From the NCBI GenBank assembly GCA_035610835.1, contig CM069449.1, positions 61,466,292 through 61,530,291 on the forward strand: a stretch of 64,000 bases of DNA, written 5' to 3'. Position numbers and translations under genes: made by a program. Positions 1-14,200 of the stretch are shown one piece after another. The notes under the pieces were generated by a model, which was given only the letters and a program-made list of their open reading frames with translations, was not told where the DNA came from and did no database searches. Origin of the DNA: Ophiura sarsii. Lineage: Eukaryota > Echinodermata > Ophiuroidea > Amphilepidida > Ophiuridae. The stretch's first letter is position 1. Each line of letters starts with the position of its first letter.

Positions 1-215
1 GTCATCAAACACTAAGCTTTGACAGATCATCTTTGGTGTGATAGATGAGTCTTCAAAATCAGAAACATCGTGAAGTGTCCAAAGCGAACAAACCCTACCT
101 TGTACTCTGATGAATAATCATCATTTATATAAATTACGACAGAAATAGCCGTGCTGAAGTGTGTATCTGATGGATTTTACTGACACATTTTGTTAGAGAA
201 ATACTTACCACTATA
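1..215 (+). repeat. Dispersed element copy 1 (truncated at window edge)
   Basis: This stretch resembles two other places in the window: about 62390-62610 on the same strand and about 40280-40510 in reverse complement. Shared landmarks are the GACAGATCATCT..GATGAGT start, the segment around ATCGTGAAGTGTCC, and TCTGATGGATTTTACTGACA. No coding potential is visible. It is probably a non-autonomous transposable element whose 5' end lies outside the window. Confidence 0.6.
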
Positions 216-421
216 TAGTTTTATAGATCTACAAACAGTAAGTTTAAATCTCACGAGTCTTGCTACTCAAGTTACACATCGTGGATGTATGATGTTTTTT
301 TGGGGGAAATGAGATATGCAGAAATTCATATTGTGCATGTAAAACTCTAGATACTCGCAACATGTTGGGTCAAAAAAAGAGATAGTGATATGCCACGTGA
401 ATTTCATACGACGGTATGAGA

Positions 422-740
422 GCGTGTGTGGTCTAGCGGATAGATCGCAGGTCTCACGATACAAAGGTTGTGAGTTCGAGCCCCGCTACGGCCAACATGT
501 TTGTATCCTTAGGCAAGGTACTTAGTCTCAATTGCCTCGTGGTTCAGAAGTCACGTAGAAATGGTGGTCTCGTGCATCAGAAGAGCAAAATCCGAGAACG
601 TTAAAGGTCACAGACTCCTTCGTAAAGAATAGGGGATCATCCTTTTCTGTGTATACAAAAACTCATGTCCCTAGGTTTCGTTAATGCCCGAGGTAGGGCG
701 CTGTGTACAGTATAACAGTATGTATGACAAAACTAGCAGT
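422..740 (+). mobile_element. tRNA-derived SINE
   Basis: The head (422-494) reads like a tRNA, with an A-box-like TGGTCTAGCGG near 428 and a B-box GTTCGAGCC near 473. It is followed by a GGCAAGGTACTTAGTCTCA block of the kind found in SINE central domains, and the copy ends in a short AGCAGTAGCAGTAGTAG microsatellite near 725-750. This order (pol III head, body, simple 3' tail) is that of a SINE and not of a working tRNA gene. The exact 3' end is uncertain. Confidence 0.65.
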
Positions 741-749
741 AGCAGTAGT

Positions 750-1712
750 AGTGTGAACGAGGTAGAGTCGTGAATATGATGAGTATTAGAGAAAAGCATT
801 ACATTGGAGTTGAATGAAGTTTTATCCCACTTCTGTCACCATATTTGTATCTCCTGGGCTACGTTATAACACCTATAGACTCATTTATGATCCACATATT
901 TAATATCATTGTTCATTCTACTCCATTGTAATACCGGCTGCATGTATAATATAATGTGGGTTGCCGGTTTCATTATATAAACATAAACTGTTGCCCCAAT
1001 GTAATGCTTTACTCTTACAATGAGTGTTTGTTTATGCACCTGTCAGTTATATGACGCACTATACGACCCCCGGGAGAGGTGCGTCATGGGTGCGTCTTTT
1101 TTGACGCTGGAGTACGTCATGGGTAGCCCTTGGTTCATTACAATGTTGACGAATCAGTGTGTCAATGACAGTCCCTTTACCTGGGTGCGTCACAGGGTAC
1201 GTCAGCATGTGTACAACAAAATGCGAACATAATATTCTACAATGTAGGTCCTACTCACCACCAACCAGGCTTTATTTTTTAGATATGCAAATCCCTAAAT
1301 GCAAAAATCACTATTCCGATAATCTCACCGCATGTTCAGTGCAAAAAAATGCGTACGGAAAATCACCCGATCGCCATTCTGACCTTTTAAATACCCATAT
1401 CGGAAAAAACCCGGATGATGGTACTCACGTACCCTAGACCAACTCTCAATTTTGACAAAACTGTATGACGGTGGGTAATGCGTCATTTGAGACAGCCAAG
1501 GATCCCCGTCAGGATCCATCAATGGTACGTCACAAATTTGATTAAGGGTACCGTCATTGTATGGCAAAGGTCCGTCACATTGGTGACACATGGGTGCGTC
1601 GGCAAAGTGACGCACCATTCCAGGGGGTTGTACAAGTGCATTACGTGAACGTAAACAAATACTCATCATATTCACACTTCTACTCCGTGGCTCTACCACG
1701 ACCATAACTCAT
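750..1712. mobile_element. GACGCACC foldback element, copy 1
   Basis: The segment folds back on itself. Sequence near 756-800 (CGTGAATATGATGAGTATT) is complementary to 1655-1705, and the inner arms, rich in the motif GACGCACC/GGTGCGTC, match between 1036-1140 and 1550-1646. A related copy lies in gene B at 36607-37248 in the opposite orientation, sharing the middle block around ACCAACCAGG..AAATGCAAA. The open frames here are by-products of the repeat. Probably a non-autonomous DNA transposon. Confidence 0.6.
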
Positions 1713-1936
1713 AGCAGCACTCCAGTATGGCCTGGCGAAGAACCATGATCTGTCCGAAAATGTGCTCATCCTCCTACTCATTTAGGATCAAAATTATGTG
1801 CACTTGTATAATTATATTGTGCATGGATTATGTCTTTGTATCTATCCTCGAATGTCCCCGAGAGTGTAATCGTGGGTCAACTAATGAATAGAAAGCATTT
1901 TAATTGTGAATTATGAATTCTTCCTGTCTTCTCTAG

Positions 1937-2296
1937 CTTTGGATGGACATAATATTACCGATGTCTATCTTTCACGAAACGCACGGCTAACAGGGGCAAA
2001 TTCAAAATTGTTCGGTAATCTTCAAGTACAATATAATCAAAGCTGGTTACCCGTGTGCCAGGTAATGTGGAACGCTATTACCGTAAGCTATTTGCAGACT
2101 TTAATTTGCCCACATGTCAAATTTATGGCCCTGGTGACATCAGATGCAGATCATTATCAAACTAATGATGGATATGAGTTTGTGCTAAGTTCTCATGATC
2201 GTGCCGACCACGTAAACCTGCTAAGCATTAGAGAACAGAGCTATAATGGACCGTGCAGAGGTTATAGCCGAAACCTTACTCTTAACTGTCTTTGGG
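1937..2296 (+). CDS. Gene A exon: divergent SRCR domain (first visible)
   Basis: Acceptor TTCTCTAG ends at 1936 and donor GTAAGT starts at 2297; 120 codons, phase 1 at both ends. The translation has the SRCR opening RLTGANSKLFGNLQVQYNQ, like the RLVGG..GRVEVYHNG pattern, then SWLPVC and three more Cys up to LNCLW. It lacks the usual WGTVCDDGW core, so it is a diverged member. It is closely similar to the exon at 60521, including about 45 nt of intron before the acceptor. An in-frame GTG-initiated reading into the intron is not a real start. Confidence 0.75.
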
Positions 2297-5200
2297 GTAA
2301 GTTATCAAATTATAATAATGTTGTTTAATAAAGCATAGACGCACAATATGTTAGTATTGATAAAGGCCCTGTCACACCATGGCGTATCACCTGAACGTAT
2401 GCCAACGTATGCGAAAATATCGGAAATACGTTGGTGTACGCTGATATAAGTTAGGGATAAGTTAGGGATACGTTGTTTACGTTACGAGCACGCTGTGATA
2501 CGCTGTGAACATTTGGAACACGTCGAGCCCACGAAAAATTATTGAGCATGTTCAACATTTCTCGGCGTACTCAACATGCTCAACGTGTGCTAAATACGTT
2601 CTGCATGAGTCCCCGGTACGTTCGTGGTACGTTAGACATACGTTGACATACGTTAGACATGTTAGAGGTACGTTACTCGTAGGCTATCTAGCATCGATAA
2701 TAAAAAAACAAAATAGTGCAATTCGTTGGGAAGTTGGACGTTCTTGGACTCTGACAATTTTCGAGCTATTTTTTGTATACCTCGGCATACGTTTAGGCCA
2801 TACGCCATGGTGTGACAAGGCCTTAAGAGAAACAAATAATAGGAAAAATCTAAAGTTATTAAAAAAATATAAGCAGGAAGGGCCGCTATTTAAACCAAAC
2901 ATGTGGTGACATTGTCCCCAAACTGTCAAAGTTTTGGACTTTCTCAGTCAAATGGGTATTGTATGAATTCTAGTCCGTTTGGCATTTACTAAGTAACCTT
3001 AAGGCCCTGTCACACCATAACGTATCGCCTCAACGTATGCCAACGTATGCGAAATATCGAAAAATACGTTGGTGTACGTTGGTGTACGCTGATATAAGTT
3101 AGGGGTACGTTGGGGATACTTCGTTTACGTTAAGAGCACGCTGTGATACGCTGTGACAATTTGGACCACGAAAAAATATTGATCATGCTCAAAATGTCTC
3201 GACGTACTCAACGTGTGCTTAATACGTTCTGCATAAGTTCCCGGTAAGTTTGTGGTACGTTAGACATACGTTGACATACGCTGACATACGTTAGTGGTAC
3301 GTTACTCGTACGTTACTCGTACGTTACTCGTAAGTTGGTATACGTTGATGAACGTAGGCTGACGGGGAAACGCACAGCCAACGTAGTGATAACGAGTTGA
3401 TAACGTATATGTGCCGTATGTCTAACGTATGCCTGACGTATTTCCAACGAGTTTCGACGTATTCTCACGTATCCACCTTATGCCGGGCGATCGTGTAAGG
3501 CCCTGTCACGTATCCATAGCGTATCCATAGCGTATTGAACGTATACATTGCGTATGACTAACGTATTGATAGCGTATCACTAACTTATAACATACTTATT
3601 ACAGCGTATGCGAGCGTATGCGAGCGTATGACTAACGTATGCTTAACGTATAATTAACGTAGCGTAGCGTATTCGTAGCGTATGATGATGGGTTGATGTG
3701 TTCAGCACGACAGACCATGAAGAAGTGAGGATGAGATACTCAAGGGACCCATTTATATACTCAAACCCTCCATAAGTTCCCAAAACGCCGAATGCGCGCT
3801 AGCTGTACGGTAGCCCTGTCACACCTTGGCGTATCGCCTGAACGTATAACAACGTATGCGAAATATCGAAAAATACGTTGGCGTACGTTGGCGTACGTTG
3901 GTGTACGCTGATACAAGTTAGGGGTAAGTTTGGGATACGTCGTATACGTTAAGAGCACGCTGTGATACGTTGTGAAAATTTGGAACACGTCGAGCCCGCG
4001 AAAAATTATTGAGCATGTTCAAAATTTCTCGACGTACTCAACGTGTGCTTAACTTACATTCTGCATAAGTTCCCGATAGGTTCGTGGTACGTTAGACATA
4101 CGTTTACAAACGCTGACATACGTTAGACATACGCTGACATACGTTAGAGGTACGTTAATCGTCTTAAGTTATAGGTTGGACATATGGATTTACCCTTCTA
4201 GATATTTTAATAGTTATCATCTAGGTTGCGTTTACTTGAACTGGCAACACTTGTCCCGCCGTGTACGAAACTCAATTTCTGCAACGGCATAGGTCACGTG
4301 TTCGTTGTACGCCGAGGATACGCTGAGGATACGTCGAGCACGGCAGACATACGCTACGAATACGTTGGTCATACGCTCGCCGATCGCATACGCACTTGAT
4401 ACGCTGTCATACGTTTGTTATAAGTTAGTGATACGCTATCAATACGTTAGTCATACGCTATGTATGCGTTTAATACGCTATGGATACGTCCATTCCATCA
4501 CCGATGTTGACGCAATTCGTTGGGAAGTTGGACGTTCTTGGACGTTCTCGGACTCTGACAATTTTCGAGCTATTTTTTGAATACGTCGGCATACGTTCAG
4601 GCCACGTTCAGGCCATACGCTATGGTGTGACAGGGCCTTTAGATCAGATTCAGACTTGCAGGCTTCCAAAACCCCCAAGCAATTGGCGCTGATTTTGGAA
4701 CCCGTCAAATAAATAGTATGGTACAAGCAACATCCGGGCCAACGTTGGTGCTAGAAGAAGCTGAACCAAAATAACAGTTAGTACCCCCCCCCCCCCCCCC
4801 CAATTACGATGTCTGACAAAGTGAAATACTTCATGTAAATATCGAACGATACTGGGTGTTCAAGTTTTGGACTAACGTACCACGAACGTACAGGGAACTT
4901 ATGCAAAACGTATTAAGCACATGTTGAGTACGCCGAGAAAATTTGAACATGCTCAATATTTTCGCAGGCTCGACGTGTTCCAAATTTTCACAGCGTATCA
5001 CAGCGTGCTCTTAACGTAAACGATCGTATTCCCAACTTACCCCTTACTTATATCAGCGTACACCAACGTATTTTCGATATTTTCGCATACGTTCAGGCGA
5101 TACGCCATGGTGTGACAGGGCCTTTAAGGCATGGGAAAGGCACTGTTGCTAAAGGCCCTGTCACACTATGGCGTATCGCCTGAACGTATGCCAACGTATG

Positions 5201-8200
5201 CGAAAATATCGAAAATACGTTGGTGTACGCTGATATAAGTAAGGGGTAATTTGAGGATATGTCATTTACGTTAAGAGCACGCTGTGACACGCTGTGACAA
5301 TTTGGAACACGTCGAGTCCGCGAAAAATTATTGAGCATGTTTAAAATTTCTCGGCGTACTCAACGTGTACTTAATACGTTCGGCATAAGTTCCCGGTACG
5401 TTCGTGGTACGTTAGACATACGTTGACATACGCTGACATACGTTAGAGGTACGCATTACGGTTCCGTGCCCTGTATAAAATCCAACTTTCTTGACCACGT
5501 CTTTGATGACATATCCAGGGTAATAAATTATCCCCTCCTACACCATTTATCTGATTTATTTTACACCAACTGTGTCTTGCCAGCATGCGTGCTACCATTT
5601 CCACCGCTATCCTAAGCATAGCTCAAGGCTCTTTGGTGTTGGTGTAACTAGAAGCCATATATACTACTTTTGAAAATGTTCTTGTGATAACAAATTCCAA
5701 CTTTTAATTTCAATTTGTCATAAAAAACTAGTGCTATATCATATTTTATAAAAACAAATGTTCAAATTTCGAAACAAAAATCACATTATATTATCCAAAG
5801 AGCAGATTTTGGTTTTAAAAGTAGCCCAAATCTGCGGAAAATCACCACGTGTGGAAATAGTCATGTGGCAATACTGCAGCCCCTCAGGCTTGTTTCTAGT
5901 TCCACCGCTGCCACACTCAAGGTCCCCCAGCATGCGGTAAATGGTGTTGGATGGATCAAACTTGGGCTCAAACCTTACAGGCAACTGGAATGTAATGGTT
6001 ACTCGTAAGTTGGTATACGTTGATGTACGTTGCTGAAAATAGCTATCTAGCATTGATAAAAACCAAAATATAGCAATTCGTTGGGAAGTTGGACGTTCTT
6101 GGACTCTGACAATTTTCGAGTAATTTTGTGTATACGTTGGCATACGTTCAGGCGATACGCCTTGGTGTGACAGGCCCGTATACAATTCGTTGGGAAGTTG
6201 GACGTTCTTGGACTCTGACAATTTTTGAGCTATTTTTTGTATACGTCGGCACACGTTCAGGCCATACGCAATGGTGTGACAGGGCTATTGGGGTAGTATT
6301 GTGTTACATCAATGTGCTGGTCACCCCGCCCGTGGTTGAGCTGCTCATTTTTCATCCTGAGCACAAACTGTTATAAGTCAATTTTTGATGTTTTCAGTTT
6401 AGGCCATGTTTAGCACGTAACCCTTACCGCACTTACTCAGATGCGCACTGGGTGTAGGGGCTAGCAATCCCTGCATCTATACTCTTATTGCTAGAAATCG
6501 TATTGCCAAGCCTCGAAAGAAAACGGACGGATCAAAACGGAAACGACACAAGCATGCCCAACGACTACGAGAAACGGAATTGCGAATATCGGAGGTCAAC
6601 ATACGGGGACTTCGGTCAAACATCAGAGAGCTTGCCAATCTTTGCTCGATAAAAAAGCCATCCATTGTCAATGTTGTTGAGACCTTCCTTGATGATACTG
6701 TGCCTGACGGCGCTGAGTGCATTGCTATTCCTGGATACTCCATATGCTGTCGCAGGGATAGAGAGGCAACCACTGGCGGCATTGCTGTCTACTGTTTAGA
6801 AGGGATTGCCATACATCACGACCCGGACCCAGGGCAAGATCCAAAAGACTATGAACTCATCTGGTTCACAGTAGCTCTTAAATCTCAAAAGTTACTGATT
6901 GCTGCTGTTTATAGATCTCCTAGTGATAACAGTGATGTCATCGACTACCTGGACCTCAACACTCTTCAAAAAAATGAGCACACTTGGAGCTAATTCAGTC
7001 ATGCTTGTCGGTGACTTCAATATCCACCATACAGACTGGGTAGGAAGTCGTACTACTGACGCAGCTGGACGCCGCACACTACAATTTGCCAACTCTATGG
7101 GATTACAACAGATCGTTAAAGAACCCACTCGATTGGATCAAATCTTGGACCTTGTCATGACTGACCTGGCAGCAACTTCAACCACTTCTGCTAGACTAGG
7201 TACTTCAGACCACAACCCTGTGTTAGTGTTCTTAGATGTGCCAGTATACCGGGACAAACCACACAGGAGGAAAGTCTGGAGATATGACAAGGCTGATTAC
7301 TGGGGAATGAGAGGTCACCTTGCTTCCACAAACTGGTCAAGTGTATTACAGAAGAAAGATCCTGAAACTGCTTTCTCCAACGTCACTGATATCATCTGCG
7401 ATGCTATGGACTTGTTTATACCTAGTAAAACAGTTACCAAGAGGACTGGAGACAAGGTTTGGTTCAACGACAAATGCCGTAGAGAATCTAGGAAGAAGCG
7501 CCGCCTCTTTAGGAAAGCCAAAAAAGACCAAAATGAAGCCAGCAAGGCAAAGTTCGCTGAAGCTAGACATTCCTACAACCAAGCGGAGAAGCAAGCCAGG
7601 AGAAGCTACAATACTAAACTGAGACAAGACCTAGCAGATTAATCGCTAGGCAGCAAGAAATGGTGGAGAATCATCAACACCCTGTCCGGAAGAACAGCTC
7701 GTTTCGAGATCCCAGTGATTGAACATCGAAACGTCACCCATATTACAGCAAGGGACAAGGCAGAAGTTTTTTGTCAGACATTTGCAGACAAATGTAGACT
7801 CCAAGGTGCTGAAGACTAGGCCCCAAATGTCCATCTTTCAACAACCAAATCCTTTTACAAAATAGTTTTTAAGCCCAAGGATGTTCGAAAACTATTACAA
7901 CATCTCAATCCAGATAAAGCTACTGGAAAAGACCTGATTCCAACCAAGGTACTCAAAGAATGCTGTGCTGAACTTGCCAGTCCACTCTGCAGGCTGTTTG
8001 ATCTCTGCTTCACTCATGGTGTGTTTCCTAACCAATGGAAAACAGCATCTGTCACTCCAATCCACAAGAGAGGTTCCAAGGCTGACCCATCAAAGTACCG
8101 TCCTATCTCACTGCTAAGCAATATCAGCAAGATCATGGAAGCTGTTGTGCAGAAACAACTTCAACGCATTCTTCTCAGCAATGATCTGATTTCCAGCAGA

Positions 8201-11200
8201 CAGTTTGGATTTAGAGAAGGCCACAGTACAGCTGATCTCCTCAACATTTTGTCACAGAAATGGAACAACTCCCTAGACCAAAGTGACGAGATTTGTGTCA
8301 TTGCCCTTGACATAAAAGGAGCTTTCGACAAAGTATGGCACAATGGACTCTGCTCAAAACTGATGTCGAAGGGTGTTACCGGAAGACTGCTTTCATGGAT
8401 ACACAACTACTTATTCGATAGATCTATCAATGTCGTCATGTCGGGACAAGCATCCAACACTGCACCCATAAATGCTTCTGTTCCACAAGGATCTATCCTT
8501 GGTCTACTACTGTTTTTTGTCTTCATTGATGACCTTGTGGATGTCTGTGACAACGAGCTCTACCTGTACACTGACGATTCAACACTTTTTGCACCCATTA
8601 AGTCTTCAACCAGCTGCAAAGCAGTAGCTGCTAGCCTTAACAGTGATCTAAGCATGAAAGCGTGGGCTGATGAATGGAAAGTGACCTTTGAGCCTATCAA
8701 GTACAAGACCATGGTAATCTCTAGGAAGAGAACCCAACTTGAACTCTACTTTGGTGACTGCAAGCTACCATCTGCAGACAAACTGGAAATCCTGGGTGTA
8801 ACCATTGATAGCATGCTGACTTGGTCAAAACACATCTCGGCTGTCTCAACCAGGGCTGGCCAGAAGCTCGGCGCTCTTCGCAAGGTTGCAAATAAATTGA
8901 CGGCATTGGGCAGATCTACTGTGTACAAATCACAAGTCCGTAGTGTAATGGAGTATGCTTCACTAGGCTGGTCTAGCGCTTCACCTACTATCCTAAGCCA
9001 GCTTGATAACATCCAAAGGAAGGCACTTAAGATCATTGGAGCTCATGACGCTACTTGTCTATCGCATCTCAGCATCACAAGCCTACTTCACCAGCCACAG
9101 GTAGCAGCAGCCACGGTCTTGTACAAAATGCATACCAACCACTGCCCACAAGACTTAGCAGCACTGCTCCCACACCATATGTTCATCAGTGTTGCAATGT
9201 CAGATCATGCCCTTTCACTGCCGCCTGCCAGAACTTGCTGCTTAGACAGAAGCTTCATCCATACAGCTAGCTGTTCCACTGTGGAACAGTCTTCCAGTCA
9301 ATGTGGTTGGCAACATCCAAGAGGAAGGACTACAATCTTTTAAATGTCGTGTTAACAGACACTTTCTCTCCAACTCTTCAGAGTATGTTGGCTAAGCTCT
9401 CTCGATGTATCAATGACCTCCAGATATTATTTTCATCTTATTTTTTGATGTTATTCTCTATGTTTGGGTGTTTGTCCTATTCCTGTCCCACGCCACTTTC
9501 ATTGGCTTTTTTACTAGCCCAATTGTGTTTACTTGTATTTTGATTATTTTCTGAGTTGAAGTGAACCAATTGATTGGCCCATCAGAGCTCTCTGTTGAGA
9601 GTTACCCGTTTGATTTGTTATCACTCAGTTCATTAACGTTGTTAATGTCTGTTGGGCTATTGTTGACATTTGCTCTTTATATACAAAAAAAAAAAAAAAA
9701 AAAAAAAGGGCCTGTATACCAAATAGAGCTAACGTGTGCCCGACGTGTTTGAACATTGGGTGTACTTTCGCGTAAGTTTTCATTCGTTCACGGTGTTCAT
9801 CAGTTATTCGGACATAACTTCCAGCCCATCTGTTCGTTTTGATCACCGTTAAGGCCCTGTCACACCATAGCGTATGGCCTGAACGTATGCCAACGTATAC
9901 AAAAAAAATAGCTCGAAAATTGTCAGAGTCCAAGAACGTCCAACTTCACAACATATTGCATATGGGCCTGTCACACGTTGGCGTATCGCCTGAACGTTTA
10001 CCGACGTATACTATTAGTTATTAGGTGAGGTTGGGTCGGATACAGATTATATCTAGCCGAGGATTCTGTATCGATACAGACTCCGTATCCGACCCAACCT
10101 CACCTAATAACGATTTTATCCTACTAAAATACTATTAAAACAAAACAAGAACAAATGATTGTTTAAACCAAAGTAGTAGTCACCTAACACCCGAGCAAGT
10201 TCAACCCCAGAGTTCAACCTTAGCAACCCTACTACAACGCATGCGCAGTTCGTTACTGACCGGATACGGTATACGGGGGTCGGATACGGAATATATCTAG
10301 TCACCAAATTCAGGCGCTTATCCAATAGGAACGCGAGAATCGTCGCGATGGTAGGATAAACAAAATTACTCGAAAATTGTCAGAGTCCAAGAAGGTCCAA
10401 CTTCCCAACGAATTGCTATATTTTGCTTTTTATCAATGCTAGATAGCTATTTTCAGCCGACGTACATCAACGTATACCAAGTTACGAGTAACGTGCCTCT
10501 AAAGGCCCTATCACACCATGGCGTATCGCCTGAACGTATGCCAACGTATGCAAATATCGAAAAATACGTTGGTGTACGTTGGTGTACGGTGATATAAGAT
10601 AGGTAAGTTGGGGATACGTCGTTTACGTTAAGAGCACGCTGAAAATTTGGAACACGTCGAGCCCACGAAAAATTATTTAGCATGTTCAAAATTTCTCGAT
10701 GTACTCAACGTGTGCTTAATACGTTCTGCATAAGTTCCCGATAGGTTCGTGGTACGTTAGACATACGTTTACATACGCTGACAAACCAACCTGTAAGCTT
10801 AACACCTATCACATAGTGGCGAATAGAGCTAACTGTACTTATGCCTAGCGTACTGGTTTTGTTTTCTCGAACTTTGGCAAAAGCCTCAAAATTGTGAACA
10901 TATTCAAAATGTTTCCTAGACCCTAGTGCATCTCTGCGAACCCCTATACGAACAACTTACGAATGCAACTTATGCTAAACGTGCCGTTAACGAATGACAA
11001 CTTACACAAATGTATAACCAAATTTACGTCGGGCATACGTTAGCTGTATTCGCAACAGTGTGACAGGGCCAAATCTCACAATTTTAATATTTTATTACTT
11101 TGGTTATTATTTTTGTCTGTTAAAAAGAATCTTATGATTTTCGTCTGGTTGGTGGAGCAAATGAGACAGCGGGAAGCTTGGAGGTCCGTCCCGATAATTT

Positions 11201-14200
11201 GCCATGGGGCCGTGTTGTATTCTGTAGCGGTTACCCACAACATAAAGACAACATCCCAACTGCTATTTGCCGCCATCTTGGATATCTCCACGGAGGTTTC
11301 TTTCTTAAGCAACGCGACATGTATAGCGCACTGTCGAATACCACAAATATACTGCTTGGTGCTATAGAATGTGATCAGGGTCAATTGGAATCCTGCGTTT
11401 TTAAACCATGGAATGAAGAACAATGTGTATTGTATCAGGAAATCCTCATTGCATGTGCGGCAGGTATTTATCATAAATATCAATTTATATTATGCGTACT
11501 ATTTATTATTGTAATATCCTCAAAAACAAAAATTTGTCGATGTTGTGTTTAAAGGTTTCTAGCTTTCGCCCCCGCTTCCTAAATGACCAATTTGTCGAGC
11601 CCAATAGTCATCCTATTTGTCTGTATCAGCTTTTTGGAGTAATTTGGATTATCAAATAATCACACGATGCGTATAAATCTTCCGAATTACAAACTTTGAA
11701 TTTGACCTAATTAGTAAGTAATTGCTTAAGCAATTATGTGGTATGTATAGAATTGGAATAATTACTCGGTATTAACGACATAGATACGCCACTATGTGAA
11801 ACGTCGCACGCACGAAATTGTCCTGTTCCTGGTAGATACGATATATATTCGAATATGTGCGATGCGTCGTTAACAATGAACACTGTACAGTAAAGAGATA
11901 GGGCAATTAACGAAAACCCACCACTCGTAAAAGGAAGTATGGGACACATAGTTTTGGTTAATTTGAACAGTTTAATAACATAAACGTATCATTTTCCTTT
12001 TCTTTTGTTTAAACATTATTTTCTTTATTATAATGTTTGGTTCAGTGGCGTAGCCAGAGGGGGGGGGGGGGGGGGGGGGGATCGCCCCCCCCCCCCCCCC
12101 ATATGGACGTCGTGTCGGTTGAGATTGGCACTGTTCATTTGACCAGAGGAGTCATAGAATTATGATGGTCAAAAGTACACAGATGAAAAATGTTCGCTAC
12201 GCGCGCAAAATGTTACCCAAAATGCAATATTCGGTGCGCGCATACCTTCACTCAGAACAATTATTGTTGGCTCATTTTATTTCTCGCCCCCCCAAATATG
12301 AATAACCTAGCTACGCCAACGGTTTGGTTTGCAACATAATATATCTGATACCAGTAATGATATATATATATATATATTACAATTTATATTAACACAATAG
12401 ACAATGTACATTTAACCAGAGAAAATAAAACAAGTACAAGACAAGACATGACATAACATGTGACATGACATGACATGACACGTTACGACACGACACAACA
12501 CGACACGAAACGACACTTCACGACGCGGTACAGCACGGCACAGCACGGCACAGCACTGTAGGGCATGACATGATACTACATGACATGACACGACACGACG
12601 CGACACGCCAAAACATGACCCGGCATGACATGACATGGTATGGCATGGCATGACATGCATGACACGACATGACATGACACGACATGACACGACATGACAT
12701 GACATGACATGACACGACATGACATGCCACGACATGACATGACATGACACAACAAGACAAAACAAAAAAAGAAAATTCATGACAAGACAAGACTAGACAA
12801 GTAAAACGGGGCAGAGATTGTTTCTTATAAAATGTAAATTGTGCAAGTTTGAACAAGATTTCAGCCGATTTTGAAAAAAATGGTGATCTTGTGTTTTGGG
12901 GAAGAGGTTGGGTCGGGAGCTGTCTTCTGTGTGACTGAACCTTTAAGAATGATAAACACTTTAACATCCCTACATACTTTCTATCTTATACATTTACTAT
13001 CTTATACATTTAGACTTAGAAGTACAGTTTCAGGATTTAAATAAATCCTTGCCACTTGTTTTCAAAATTGCTCACTTGATTTGTTTTGTAGAAATAGCTT
13101 TTTTCATCTTTAATATTTGAGTCAATGATATACCTTTTAATAGGTTTGCAAATAGACCTATTTTGAAACAAATAATACTTAGTACAGTATAACACATACA
13201 TATCACTACATGTTTTGAGTGGTTCGAAAAACATAAAAGGACATCATTACAATCAACTTTTATGTTGATTTTCAGTGTATCATATATCCATAATGCAACA
13301 TTTCCCCAATAACTATTTATTATAGGGCATAGCCAAAACATATGTTAAATAGTTTCTTTCTCTAGGCATAAATGGCATTTCTCATCATCAATAATTTGTA
13401 CAGTCTTTAGAAAAGAATTACTCGGAAAAATATGATGTAGCAGCTAAATTGAAAATATTCCATTTTTTTCCTCAATCATTGCTTTGAAAGGAAGAGACCA
13501 AATTATTCTCCAATTTATTTCATATGGGAGTTTCGGTAGACGCTCTTAATATATATACGACTTGATGGTATTGTTTCATGTTTCATGTTTCATGTTGTTT
13601 CATGTGCCGATGAAACACTGACAATGCGGCGTGTTTGTCTCCCAAAATTAACACTGTGGTATTAATCATATATAGATAGCGTTCATTGTTTACGGCGTAT
13701 CACAAACCGGGTGTCTATGTCAGATACGGTATGTCGGCAACGGGTCCCGAATGGAACATTTAAAAATCAGAGTTTTCACAATTATTTGGCTTATAACATT
13801 ACTATGTTAGCTTTGCTTTTGCTTGCTTGCTTTGAAAGGACTATTTTAAACAGCGTCTTGACGCTAATAAATGTTTAAAGTATTTTCAATCACGCTCATC
13901 TCAAAACCTGTATTTTGATAGATACGTCGGTATGTTAGGCAATCCAACGGTCACGTTATACTAACTAAAGCGACAATGTTTGTTTCCTTGCGTAAGGAAC
14001 CAATTATGTACATTGGTCACATTGCGCTTCATTGTTGTGCATCTATTGGACCTTGAATGTATCTGAAGTTATTGACATTTCATTTACTTTCATTTGATAT
14101 TATATGACATGATTACTTAAAACGTTACAAAGCATATTAACAAGAAACTACGTGTAACAAAGTTTGATATAAATAGGAATACTGTTGAATAACTATGTGT

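Larger units (their letters stand above)
2297..11127. other. Gene A intron between SRCR exons, filled with transposons
   Basis: This 8.8-kb intron contains no further exon that I can support. It is made of a MITE nest (2360-6285), a CR1-like element (6286-9707), a second MITE stretch (9708-11072) and a perfect 27-bp inverted repeat (10017-10111). About 5460-5990 is unassigned sequence. The last MITE ends only about 55 bp before the next exon. Confidence 0.7.

Noticed and set aside
12412..12967. Two long overlapping minus-strand frames rich in CHVMS repeats
   Set aside because: They are translations of a pentamer microsatellite and have no other protein character.
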